Below are positions 1-8,041 of a stretch of 64,000 nucleotides of DNA, one piece after another; positions within the stretch are counted from its first letter, which is position 1, and each line of letters begins with the position of its first letter. The notes below the pieces were generated by a model that was given only the letters and a program-made list of their open reading frames with translations, was not told where the DNA came from and did not search any database. A program made the translations under genes and the position numbers. The stretch is from an uncultured Christensenellaceae bacterium (GTDB taxonomy: Bacteria > Bacillota > Clostridia > Christensenellales > Borkfalkiaceae): contig CAJULB010000003.1 in NCBI GenBank assembly GCA_910587005.1, positions 252,589 through 316,588 on the forward strand, given 5' to 3'.

Positions 1-2
1 CG

Positions 3-440
3 CAGAAAAACGGCGCGTTTTCGCAGCGGCTTGCAAACGAGCTTAAAGCCAAACGCGCGGAGTTGGATAAAGCGCAAAAGCTTCTTTTGGATATTTACCC
101 CGATTTTAAAAGCGGACTTTTAAGCCGTGAACAGTACCTTGCGCTGAAAGAAAAGTATGAAAACGCGTGCACGTGCGCAAAATCGGCGATAGAAAGAACC
201 GAAAACGAAATACGCGATTTTGAAAACGGCGCGGACAGCGCAAACGAATTTATAACCGCGCTCAAAAGGTATAAAGGTTTGCACAACCTCACGCGTGAGG
301 TTGTGGTAGAACTGATAGAAAATATTTACGTCCGCGAGGGCGGCGGCATAGATTTACACTTGAAGTGTAAGGACGCCTTTTTGTCCGCCGAAGAATATTT
401 TGAAGTGAACACACGGGCTTGTTCCGAAAATTTACAATAA
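3..440 (+). CDS. Large serine recombinase, C-terminal fragment (5' end outside window)
   Basis: The reading frame is open from the left edge and ends at 440, so only the last ~145 residues are present. The C-terminal stretch 'LTREVVVELIENIYV' followed by a short basic/acidic tail is the usual end of large serine recombinases of Firmicutes mobile elements. A glutamate/lysine-rich helical segment before it fits the coiled-coil part of the recombinase C-terminal region. The catalytic serine domain lies upstream of the window and cannot be checked. Such enzymes integrate or excise elements at att sites, and the gene usually sits at one end of its element. A terminator follows at about 450-503, so it is not co-transcribed with the next gene. 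Family call is good; intactness is unknown. Confidence 0.75.
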   Translation, partial: QKNGAFSQRLANELKAKRAELDKAQKLLLDIYPDFKSGLLSREQYLALKEKYENACTCAKSAIERTENEIRDFENGADSANEFITALKRYKGLHNLTREVVVELIENIYVREGGGIDLHLKCKDAFLSAEEYFEVNTRACSENLQ

Positions 441-449
441 AAAACGTTC

Positions 450-503
450 AAACCGCAATAAATTTTCAATTTACCTATTGAAATTTGTGCGGTTTCATTT
501 TAT
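450..503 (+). terminator. Terminator after the recombinase
   Basis: Imperfect long inverted repeat with arms at about 450-470 and 477-495 (outer part 'aaaccgca'/'tgcggttt'), followed by a T-rich stretch. Placed just after the recombinase stop codon. Confidence 0.6.
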
Positions 504-550
504 TATTATATAAACAAACCGTTGCAAAACGGGATAAGGGGAATAATAAA

Positions 551-2608
551 ATGAGCATTACAGCAAAAGAGATACGCGACATAGCCGTTATAGGCCACAG
601 CGGAGAGGGCAAAACCACGCTGTGCGAGGCAATGCTTTTCAACTGCGGCGCAATCGACAGAATGGGTAAGGTTGAGGACGGTACTACCGTTATGGACTTT
701 GACGAGCTTGAAAAAAGCAAAAAGTTTTCAATTTACACTTCCGTTGCAAGCATTATCTGGAAGGGCGTCAAAATCAACGTTCTCGATTTACCCGGTTTTT
801 ACGATTTCGAGGGCGAGCGTCACGAAGGGCTTGCGGCTTGCGGTGCGGCGATACTTGTAATAGGCGCAAACGGCGTAATTCCTATCGGCGCGGAAAGCGT
901 TGTGGATTACTGCCTTAAACTCGGCAAACCGCTTATAATTTTCATAAACGGTATGGATAAAGCCAACGCCGACTTTGCGGGCACGGTAAGGGCTTTGAAA
1001 GAGAAGTACGCGGGCAAGCTTGCGCCCATACAAATTCCCGTAATTTCAGACGGAAAAATGACCGGCTACGTAAACGCAATTCAGGAGCGCGCGTATAAGT
1101 TTTCAACGCAGGGCCCGCAGGAAATTCCCGTTCCCGCCGAGCTGGCAAAGCATATGTACGATATGCAGTCGGCGCTTATGGAAACCGCGGCGGAAAACGA
1201 CGAGCTTTTGCTCGATAAATATTTCGAGGACGGTAAGCTTTCAAAGGAGGACACCGTTCACGGTATAAGAAGGGGCATCGCCACGGGCAACGTAATTCCC
1301 GTAATGGCGGGCAGCGCACTGCAAAACCGCGGTGTTATAAATCTTTTGGACGAAATCGTCCGCTACATGCCCACCGCAAACGAAAGGCGCAACACCCTTG
1401 CAACGGATATGCTTGCCGACGAGGTTGTAAACGTTAACTGCGAGGAGGACGCTCCGTTTGCCGCGCAGGTATTCAAAACGGTGAACGACCCGTTTTCGGG
1501 CAAAATGAATTATATCAAGGTTTTCCGCGGACGTCTTAAAGCGGGAACAACCGTCTACAATTCAAATACCGGTACGGAAGAGCGCATAGGTCAGATATTT
1601 TTACTTAAAGGCAGAAAAACCGAGCAGGTTTCGGAGCTTTGCGCGGGCGACATAGGCGCAGTGAACAAGCTCGGCAATACCGATACAAACCATACGCTTT
1701 GCGAATTAGGCACGTCTTTGCAGTTCGACCCCATTCGTTTCCCCCGCCCGACAATCTCGCTTGCGGTGCGTACAGCAGTGCGCGGTGACGAGGATAAAAT
1801 GTTTGCGGGCTTCAATAAAATGCGCGAGGAGGATTATACCTTTTCAGTAACCAAACGCGCGGACACGGGCGAGTTTGTTTTAAGCGGTCAGGGCGAAGTT
1901 CACCTTGAAACGCTTGCAAAAAAACTCAAAGCAAGGTACGGCGTAGACATTGTGCTTTCGGAGCCGAAAATTCCTTACCGCGAAACTATCCGCGCCGTAT
2001 CCCGTGCGGAGGGAAGGTATAAAAAGCAGTCCGGCGGACACGGTCAGTACGGACATTGCAAAGTCCGCTTCGAGCCTTGCGAAAACGAGTTTGAGTTCGG
2101 CGACGAGGTAGTCGGCGGAGCTGTTCCAAAACAGTATATTCCCGCAGTCGAAAAGGGGCTTAAAGAGTGCCTCGGCCGAGGCGTGCTGGCGGGCTATCCC
2201 GTCACGGGTGTGCGCGCCGTGCTGTACGACGGAAGCTATCACGACGTGGATTCTTCCGAAATGGCTTTTAAAGCGGCGGCGGCAATCGCTTTCAAGGAAG
2301 GCTTGAAAAATGCCGAACCCGTGCTGTTAGAGCCTGTTATGAAGTTGAAGGTCGCCGTTGCGGGCGAGTACCTCGGCGGTGTTATGGGCGATATTTCAAA
2401 ACGCAGAGGCAGAATTTCCGACAGCTCGCAGGAGGGCAATATAACGGTTGTGGTTGCCGAAGTTCCGCTGTCTGAAATTACCAAATACGCAACCGATTTA
2501 AGGGGGCTTACCCGCGGGCAGGGGAAATTCTCTACCGAATTTTTGCGCTATGAAGAGGTTCCGCCCCAGCTTGCGGAAAAAATTATATCTGCAAACAAAC
2601 AGCAGTAA
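551..2608 (+). CDS. Elongation factor G-like translational GTPase (FusA paralogue)
   Basis: A 685-residue EF-G-type protein. The ATG at 551 is preferred to upstream in-frame starts because 'aagggg' lies at about 535-541. G1 is GHSGEGKT at residues 15-22, where canonical EF-G has AHxDxGKT. G3 is DLPGF at 79-83, where canonical EF-G has DTPGH. G4 is NGMD at 133-136, where canonical EF-G has NKMD. Domains II-V follow with normal EF-G spacing, including the domain IV segment around 'GGHGQYGHCKVRFEP'. These changes match the EF-G-like paralogues found beside true FusA in many Firmicutes, whose function is not settled (recycling, stress or regulatory roles have been proposed). A strong terminator follows. 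It stands alone rather than in the str operon, which supports a paralogue rather than the housekeeping fusA. Confidence 0.85.
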   Translation: MSITAKEIRDIAVIGHSGEGKTTLCEAMLFNCGAIDRMGKVEDGTTVMDFDELEKSKKFSIYTSVASIIWKGVKINVLDLPGFYDFEGERHEGLAACGAAILVIGANGVIPIGAESVVDYCLKLGKPLIIFINGMDKANADFAGTVRALKEKYAGKLAPIQIPVISDGKMTGYVNAIQERAYKFSTQGPQEIPVPAELAKHMYDMQSALMETAAENDELLLDKYFEDGKLSKEDTVHGIRRGIATGNVIPVMAGSALQNRGVINLLDEIVRYMPTANERRNTLATDMLADEVVNVNCEEDAPFAAQVFKTVNDPFSGKMNYIKVFRGRLKAGTTVYNSNTGTEERIGQIFLLKGRKTEQVSELCAGDIGAVNKLGNTDTNHTLCELGTSLQFDPIRFPRPTISLAVRTAVRGDEDKMFAGFNKMREEDYTFSVTKRADTGEFVLSGQGEVHLETLAKKLKARYGVDIVLSEPKIPYRETIRAVSRAEGRYKKQSGGHGQYGHCKVRFEPCENEFEFGDEVVGGAVPKQYIPAVEKGLKECLGRGVLAGYPVTGVRAVLYDGSYHDVDSSEMAFKAAAAIAFKEGLKNAEPVLLEPVMKLKVAVAGEYLGGVMGDISKRRGRISDSSQEGNITVVVAEVPLSEITKYATDLRGLTRGQGKFSTEFLRYEEVPPQLAEKIISANKQQ

Positions 2609-2617
2609 AAAGAAGTC

Positions 2618-2658
2618 AAGCCCGACTTTCCGCCGATAAGGAAAGTCGGGCTTTTAAA
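2618..2658 (+). terminator. Terminator after the EF-G-like gene
   Basis: Arms 'aagcccgactttcc' (2618-2631) and its exact complement (2640-2653), followed by a short T run and A-rich sequence. Confidence 0.85.
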
Positions 2659-2685
2659 AAATTTAAAAAACGGTATGGTGTTTTA

Positions 2686-3081
2686 TTGACATTTTCCCCC
2701 GCCGCGGCGGACACCATAATGCAGCACTTTAAGGACACAAACACCTGCGCCGACGACTACGATTTGATACTTACGGGCGATTTGGGCGCGCTTGGAAGCC
2801 GTATTTTAAAGGACTTAACGTGGGAAAAGGGCTTTGATATAGCCGAAAAACACGTTGATTGCGGTGAAATTATCTATAAAGTAATCGAAAAAGAATTTCA
2901 GGGCGGCAGCGGAGCGGGGTGTTCGGCAACCGTACTCAATTCCTATATATTTACAAAAATGCAGTCGGGCGCGTACAAACGCGTGCTGTTTGCCGCAACC
3001 GGCGCGTTGCTTTCTACCGTTTCGTCGGGACAGGGCGAATCTATACCGTGCATATCGCACGCCGTGCAGTTGGAGGTGTAA
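2686..3081 (+). pseudogene. spoVAD: spoVAD, N-terminally truncated (C-terminal ~130 residues only)
   Basis: Encodes the last ~130 residues of SpoVAD, the thiolase-fold protein that binds dipicolinic acid for uptake into the forespore. Recognisable parts are 'SPAAADTI', 'YDLILTGDLGALG', 'GGSGAGCSA' and the end 'RVLFAATGALLS...GESIPCISHAV'. SpoVAD is normally about 335-340 residues, so roughly 200 N-terminal residues are missing. Only about 30 bases separate the preceding terminator from the first recognisable codons. The only start available is a TTG at 2686, without a convincing ribosome binding site. spoVAE follows after 3 bases, as in normal spoVA operons, but spoVAC and the front of spoVAD are absent from the window. 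Either the gene is dead, or it is the downstream half of an interrupted gene (see findings). Confidence 0.8.
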
Positions 3082-3084
3082 ATT

Positions 3085-3468
3085 ATGGGTGAAAAAATGC
3101 TTGAAATAGCTTTACAGTTTTTAAAAGCGTTTATAGTGGGCGGAGGAATATGCCTGCTTGCGCAGATAATCATAAACTTTACCGACCTCACAGCGGGCAA
3201 AATTTTAGTATTTTTTATGCTCGGCGGAGTGGTGCTTACCGCGGTGGGAGTATATCAGCCGTTAGTCGAGTTCGGTGGAGCGGGCGCAACGGTGCCCATT
3301 TCGGGTTTCGGCTATCTTTTGGCGCAAGGCGCTATAAAGGGCGCGGAAAAGGGCTTTTTCTCGGCTATAACGGGTTCGCTTACCGCCGCCAGCGCGGGCG
3401 TAACCGCGGCAGTGGTTTTCGCGTTTATGATGGCGCTGATTTTCAAATCGAGAACAAAACCCAACTGA
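3085..3468 (+). CDS. spoVAE: Stage V sporulation protein AE (SpoVAEb-type)
   Basis: A 127-residue, very hydrophobic protein with membrane segments at about 8-28, 34-54 and 103-121 and a glycine-rich centre (around 'VPISGFGYLLAQGAIKGAEK'), typical of SpoVAE/SpoVAEb. It is part of the SpoVA channel complex that moves Ca-dipicolinate across the inner spore membrane. The ATG at 3085 follows the spoVAD stop by 3 bases with 'ggaggtg' just upstream, a good Shine-Dalgarno site inside the end of spoVAD. Length is normal. It is probably transcribed late in the forespore, but no SigmaG promoter could be placed because the operon front is missing. Confidence 0.9.
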   Translation: MGEKMLEIALQFLKAFIVGGGICLLAQIIINFTDLTAGKILVFFMLGGVVLTAVGVYQPLVEFGGAGATVPISGFGYLLAQGAIKGAEKGFFSAITGSLTAASAGVTAAVVFAFMMALIFKSRTKPN

Positions 3469-3491
3469 TTATCAATAATAAAACATTTATG

Positions 3492-3517
3492 CGGGCCATA
3501 CAATATTGTATGGCCCG
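3492..3517. repeat. 26-bp perfect palindrome overlapping the yunB start codon
   Basis: Reads the same on both strands; half-site 'cgggccatacaat'. The ATG used for yunB (3510-3512) lies in its right half. It could be a protein operator or an mRNA hairpin covering the translation start; there is no T run, so it is unlikely to be a simple terminator. Confidence 0.8.
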
Positions 3518-4193
3518 AAAATCTTATAAAAACAAACGCCCGAACAGAAAATTCCGCCGTTTTAAATTGCTTTTGGTAATTTTCTGCTTTTTAATAATAG
3601 GCGTGCTCATATTTTTTCAGCGCAACGTTACGCGCGTGCTCATTTCCATAAGCGAGGCGACAATCCGCTCTATAACCACTGTCGCGGTAAACGACGCCAT
3701 TTATTATACGCTGAACGACGTAATGCGCTATGAGGACTTGATTTATATAGAGCGCGACGAAGCGGGCAACGTGACTTCGATAACCTCCGACAGTTTGAAA
3801 ATTAACCGCATAGCCCGCGATACCGCTTATTTGTCGCAGGAAAATCTCAATAAAATGAGCGAGGACGGTATTATGGTGCCGATAGGCGCGCTGACGGGAG
3901 TGGAGGCTTTGGCTGGCTTCGGTAAAAAAATCAACATAAAAATTATTCCCATAAGCAACGTGGGCTGTCGGTTCGTTTCAAAATTCACGCAGGCGGGCAT
4001 AAATCAGACAAAGCACTCGCTGTACCTTGAAATCGTTTCGGATATTTCTATAATTCTTCCATCTAAAAGCACCAACCTTGCGTCCACAACAGAGGTGCTT
4101 ATTTGCGAAAGCGTAATTACGGGCAAAATTCCCGATACATACCTGCAAGCAACCGTAATCGGCTCCGACGGCGCCCTTGTGCCTAAAAGTTGA
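3510..4193 (+). CDS. yunB: Sporulation protein YunB
   Basis: A 227-residue YunB family protein: a basic N-terminus, one membrane anchor at about residues 17-35 ('LLLVIFCFLIIGVLIFF'), then an extracytoplasmic domain with conserved pieces 'NDAIYYTL', 'VPIGALTG' and the region around 'SLYLEIVSDISIILP'. YunB is a SigmaE-controlled protein needed for normal spore formation in Bacillus subtilis; its biochemical role is unknown. The ATG at 3510 gives the usual short basic leader; an in-frame ATG at 3489 would add seven residues. Both lie at a perfect palindrome. It follows spoVAE by about 40 bases, grouping it with the sporulation genes. It ends at a terminator shared with the convergent pheT. Confidence 0.88.
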   Translation: MARKSYKNKRPNRKFRRFKLLLVIFCFLIIGVLIFFQRNVTRVLISISEATIRSITTVAVNDAIYYTLNDVMRYEDLIYIERDEAGNVTSITSDSLKINRIARDTAYLSQENLNKMSEDGIMVPIGALTGVEALAGFGKKINIKIIPISNVGCRFVSKFTQAGINQTKHSLYLEIVSDISIILPSKSTNLASTTEVLICESVITGKIPDTYLQATVIGSDGALVPKS

Positions 4194-4203
4194 TAAAAAA
4201 CAA

Positions 4204-4236
4204 GGCGGCGCGGTTTTAAAAAACCGCACCGCCGTT
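4204..4236. terminator. Bidirectional terminator between yunB and pheT
   Basis: Stem 'ggcggcgcggttt' / 'aaaccgcaccgcc' (4204-4216 / 4221-4233) with A/T runs on both sides, between convergent genes. Confidence 0.8.
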
Positions 4237-4239
4237 CAT

Positions 4240-6651
4240 TTATCTGAGCACAATATTAAGTTTAAATTTCAGATTGTTTAAAATCTTCTTTACAAATCCG
4301 TCAACCTTGTCTTCTATAGGCTCGTCTTTGGGCGTAAACGTAATTGTAAACGCCATAGATTTTTTACCGTTTTCAATCTGCTCGCCGATGTACACGTCGA
4401 AAAGCTTAACGTCGGTTACATACTTGCAAGCCGAGTAAATTTCTTTCTCAACCTCGGCGCAGGTTATTGCCTTGTCGCACGTCAGCGCCAAATCGCGCGT
4501 AACTTCCGCGTGTTTGGATATGGGGACGTATTTGAACGGCTTAGCATGCTTTTTCAGCTCGTCGTAGTCTATTTCGGCAATGTGAACCATTCTGTCAAGC
4601 GCAAGTTCTTCCGCGATTTCGGGCGAAAGCATACCCGCATAGCCGATTTCTGCTCCGTCGCAGAGAATTTTTGCGGTAATTCCGGGGTGGAGGTAGGGCT
4701 TTTCGGCGGACAAATATTCGAATTTAACGTTAAGCGTATCCGCAATGCTTTCTATATAGCCTTTTAAATCGAAAAAGTCCTGCTTTCCCCAAATTCCCAG
4801 CGCAATAACCGCTTTTTCTTCGGGGAATTTTTTTATGGGCAGTTCGTCGGCAATATATATTTTCGCCTGTTCGAAAAGCTTACCCTCCATATTTCCGCGG
4901 CGCAAATTCCGCACTATTACGTTCACCATAGAAGGCGCAAGCGTTGTGCGCATTATCGATAAATCTTCGCTAATCGGGTTTAAAATTCTTATCGCATTTC
5001 TTTCGTGCGCGTCCGCGGGGAAGTGCAGCATATCCAAATCTTTCTGCGAGTAGAAAGAATAGGTGGAAATCTCGTAAAGTCCTTTTGCAACAAGCCTGTT
5101 CTTTACGCGTTTTTGCATTTTCTGCCCGTCCGAATATCCGCCGTTTGTAATCGAAGCGGATGGGAGGAAGGTTCCTTTAATATTGTCGTAGCCGTAAAAA
5201 CGTATAACCTCCTCGGCAATATCGGGATAACCGTCTATATCCTCGCGGTATCTCGGCACGGTCAGCTTCATTTCGTCGCCCTTTAAAGTTACGCCGAAGT
5301 TAAGGCTCTTTAATATGCGCGACATTTTTTCGGCGGGCACTTCTATGCCGAGCAAAGCGTTGATTTTTGAAATGCTTGCCGTCATTTTCTTTTCTTTAAG
5401 GTGCGAATTTTTGGTAGTAATGTCAATGTGAACGTCCGTAACCGTACCGCAGTTTAATGTCTGAATAAGGTTTAAAGCACGCTCTATTGCGTGCTCGGTC
5501 GTGTACTCGTTAACTCCCTTTTCAAACAGTGCCGAGCTGTCGGAATGCTGACCGAGCGCCCGCGCGGTCTTTCTTACGCTGTCGCGCGCGAATTTTGCGC
5601 TCTCGAATAAAACCTCCGCGGTATCGTCCTTGATTTCGCTGTTAAGTCCGCCCATAATGCCCGCAAGCGCGCACGGCTTTTTACTGTCGCATATAACAAG
5701 GTTTTCGCTGTTCAGTTCAAATTCGTTTCCGTCCAGAGTGGTTATTTTTTCGCCGTTTTCTGCGCGGCGTATAACAACCTCGCGCCCTTCAAGCGTGCGC
5801 AAATCGAACGCGTGCATAGGCTGGCCGAGTTCTAAAAGTATAAAGTTTGTAATGTCTACGATATTGCTTATCGAGCGCAGTCCGCACAGTGCAAGCCTTT
5901 TTCTAAGCCATAGGGGAGAGGTCGAAATTTTAACGTCTTTAACGTAATGACCAATGTATCTGGGGCATATGTCGGGGGCTAAGTCGGAAATTTTGATTTT
6001 TTCATAAATTCCCGCAACGGCTTTGTAGGAATAGTCCGGCTCCTTAACGGTCTTGCCCAAAACCGCGGCAACCTCGCGCGCAATGCCTAAAATACTTTGG
6101 CAGTCGGGGCGGTTTGCGGTCACGCCTATATCGAAAATATAATCGTCAAGTCCTAAAATCGGTTTAACGTCCGCGCCGTTTTTGCAGTCTTCGGGCAGAA
6201 GAAGCAAACCGCAGTAATCGGCTCCGTCATACATATCGCCGTTGACGCCCAGCTCCGCGCCCGAACAAAGCATACCCTCGGATTCTATTCCGCGCAGTTT
6301 GCCTTTTTTAATGGTCATAACGCCTTCTATTGTCACGTGGTCTTTTGCAGTTGCGTATACGGTGGCGCCGACAAGCGCGCACGGCGCTTTTATGCCCTTT
6401 TTAACGTTGTCCGCGCCGCAGCAAATCTGAAAAGTCCCCTTTTCTCCGCAATCGACTTTGCATTTGGAAAGGTGCGTTCCCTCAATCGGCTCGCATTCGA
6501 TAACCTCGCCTACGGCAACGCCCGAAATATCTTTTCCCAAATCAATAAGTTCTTCAACCTCGAACCCGCAGGAAAACAGCTTTGCCTGCAATTCTTCCGC
6601 GGATACGTCTATATCAACATAATCTTTTAACCAACTTAAAGGTGCTTTCAT
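4240..6651 (-). CDS. pheT: Phenylalanine-tRNA ligase, beta subunit
   Basis: An 803-residue PheRS beta chain, full length. The order of domains is normal: N-terminal region 'MKAPLSWLKDYVDID', the EMAP-II-like tRNA-binding domain at about 40-150 ('VGEVIECEP...LSKCKVDCG'), the B3/B4 editing domain, the B5 domain, the catalytic-like core and a C-terminal ferredoxin-fold anticodon-binding domain starting near 'YVPISKHAEVTRDLAL'. Together with PheS it forms the alpha2-beta2 enzyme that charges tRNA-Phe. The start at 6651 has 'aggagt' just upstream. It lies about 35 bases after pheS, in one transcription unit controlled by the upstream T-box. Confidence 0.97.
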   Translation of the reverse strand: MKAPLSWLKDYVDIDVSAEELQAKLFSCGFEVEELIDLGKDISGVAVGEVIECEPIEGTHLSKCKVDCGEKGTFQICCGADNVKKGIKAPCALVGATVYATAKDHVTIEGVMTIKKGKLRGIESEGMLCSGAELGVNGDMYDGADYCGLLLLPEDCKNGADVKPILGLDDYIFDIGVTANRPDCQSILGIAREVAAVLGKTVKEPDYSYKAVAGIYEKIKISDLAPDICPRYIGHYVKDVKISTSPLWLRKRLALCGLRSISNIVDITNFILLELGQPMHAFDLRTLEGREVVIRRAENGEKITTLDGNEFELNSENLVICDSKKPCALAGIMGGLNSEIKDDTAEVLFESAKFARDSVRKTARALGQHSDSSALFEKGVNEYTTEHAIERALNLIQTLNCGTVTDVHIDITTKNSHLKEKKMTASISKINALLGIEVPAEKMSRILKSLNFGVTLKGDEMKLTVPRYREDIDGYPDIAEEVIRFYGYDNIKGTFLPSASITNGGYSDGQKMQKRVKNRLVAKGLYEISTYSFYSQKDLDMLHFPADAHERNAIRILNPISEDLSIMRTTLAPSMVNVIVRNLRRGNMEGKLFEQAKIYIADELPIKKFPEEKAVIALGIWGKQDFFDLKGYIESIADTLNVKFEYLSAEKPYLHPGITAKILCDGAEIGYAGMLSPEIAEELALDRMVHIAEIDYDELKKHAKPFKYVPISKHAEVTRDLALTCDKAITCAEVEKEIYSACKYVTDVKLFDVYIGEQIENGKKSMAFTITFTPKDEPIEDKVDGFVKKILNNLKFKLNIVLR

Positions 6652-6685
6652 AATAACTCCTGATAACTCCTGTTTCGCGCAAATA

Positions 6686-7708
6686 TTAACCCTTGAACTG
6701 CTTTAAAAATTTTGTGTCGCCCTCGAATAACAGCTTCATATTGTTGATGCCGTATTTAAGCATAGCAATGCGTTCAACGCCCATTCCGAACGCAAAACCC
6801 GTATATATATCGGGGTCAATTCCGCAGCCTTCCAAAACTCTGCGGTTAACCATACCCGCGCCGAGCACCTCAATCCAGCCTGTGCCCTTGCACAAACGGC
6901 AACCCTTTCCGCCGCACTCGAAGCAGCTTACGTCAACCTCGACAGAAGGCTCGGTAAACGGGAAGTAGGAGGGGCGCAGTCTTGTTTTAACGTCCTCGCC
7001 GAAAATCTTTTTGGCAAACTCGTCAAGCATACCTTTAAGGTCGCAAAGGGTAATTCCCTTGTCCACAACCAACCCTTCCATCTGCGAAAACATGGGAGAG
7101 TGAGTCGCGTCGTCGTCGCTTCTGTATACCTTTCCCGGCGACAGAATTTTAATAGGCGGTTTTTTGTTTTCCATAACCCTTATCTGCCCGGCGGAGGTCT
7201 GCGTTCTCAAAAGCAGGTCCGGCGCAAGGTAAAACGTGTCCTGCATATCGCGCGCGGGATGGTCGGCGGGTGTGTTTAAAGCTGTAAAGTTGTAATAATC
7301 GTTCTCTATTTCGGGGCCCTCGAACACCTCGAAGCCCATACCCGAAAAGATTGAAATAAGCTCTTCAACAACTAATGTGTTGGGGTGATAAGCTCCGTCG
7401 GCTGGTGCGCGTGCGGGCAGAGTTACGTCTATTTTTTCGTCCGCGTACTTCTTTTTAAGCTCGATATCCTTCAAGCGTTTTTCAAGCGCGTTGAATTTTT
7501 CTTCCGTCCACTGTCTTAAAGCGTTTAAAAGCTTGCCCATAGAAGGTCGCTGTTCAGCGGGAACGTCGCGCATATTCTTCATCAGCTCGGAAATTTTTCC
7601 CGTTTTGCCGAGGAACTTCATTTTAATTTCCTGCAACGTTCTGCTTGATTGCACGTCCTGCACGGCTAAGTCGATTTGCTGTTCTATTTCGTTAATCTTG
7701 TCCTGCAT
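6686..7708 (-). CDS. pheS: Phenylalanine-tRNA ligase, alpha subunit
   Basis: A 340-residue class II synthetase alpha subunit. It has an N-terminal helical coiled-coil arm (about 1-85), motif 2 around 'RVYRSDDDATHSPMFSQMEG' and motif 3 near the C-terminus ('GFAFGMGVERIAMLKYGI'). A Cys-rich insertion 'CFECGGKGCRLCKGTG' matches the form found in Firmicutes PheS. It activates phenylalanine and transfers it to tRNA-Phe. The start at 7708 has 'aggag' 7 bases upstream. It is the first gene after a T-box leader, so it should be induced when uncharged tRNA-Phe accumulates. Confidence 0.97.
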   Translation of the reverse strand: MQDKINEIEQQIDLAVQDVQSSRTLQEIKMKFLGKTGKISELMKNMRDVPAEQRPSMGKLLNALRQWTEEKFNALEKRLKDIELKKKYADEKIDVTLPARAPADGAYHPNTLVVEELISIFSGMGFEVFEGPEIENDYYNFTALNTPADHPARDMQDTFYLAPDLLLRTQTSAGQIRVMENKKPPIKILSPGKVYRSDDDATHSPMFSQMEGLVVDKGITLCDLKGMLDEFAKKIFGEDVKTRLRPSYFPFTEPSVEVDVSCFECGGKGCRLCKGTGWIEVLGAGMVNRRVLEGCGIDPDIYTGFAFGMGVERIAMLKYGINNMKLLFEGDTKFLKQFKG

Positions 7709-7727
7709 TATAAACTCCTGAAAATTA

Positions 7728-7990
7728 TAAAAGCCCCGTGCTGTTTAAGCACGGGGCGAAATTACTTTTTCGCGGTACCACCCGAATTCACGGCAAAAAG
7801 CCGCCTTGATTAAACTCCTAACGCAGAGTAAGCGGAGCGGACTAATAGGAATAAAATACTCTTTTCGCCCGTCGGCTCGCAAGTGAATACCGCTTAAACC
7901 TTTTAAGAAACCTTTCAGCCGTTTTCGGATTTCTCTCTCTGAAAAAGATTGTATAAAGCGTCTGTCTTGGTCACAGCCTTTAACATTTAT
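7728..7990 (-). promoter_or_regulatory. T-box riboswitch leader of pheST
   Basis: On the minus strand, the invariant T-box sequence 'GGGTGGTACCGCG' lies at 7771-7783. A GC-rich terminator hairpin follows ('gccccgtgct' / 'agcacggggc', 7733-7757) and then a U-rich stretch next to pheS. The 5' part contains the AG-rich element 'agagagagaaa' expected in Stem I. A plausible specifier codon is UUC (Phe) at 7885-7887 in the context 'gtaTTCact', followed by the usual purine. Binding of uncharged tRNA-Phe would favour the antiterminator over the terminator. The class is clear; the exact specifier position is inferred. Confidence 0.93.
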
Positions 7991-7996
7991 ATACCG

Positions 7997-8025
7997 ATTA
8001 TAAAAAATTAACTATCCAAAGTCAA
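7997..8025 (-). promoter_or_regulatory. Vegetative promoter of pheST
   Basis: Minus strand TTGACT (8020-8025), 17-base spacer, TATAAT (7997-8002). It lies directly upstream of the T-box leader. Confidence 0.85.
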
Positions 8026-8041
8026 ACGATTTTTCGCATTT

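Noticed and set aside
3150..3509. Upstream extension of the yunB frame by ~120 codons
   Set aside because: It overlaps spoVAE completely in another frame and the encoded residues have no resemblance to YunB.
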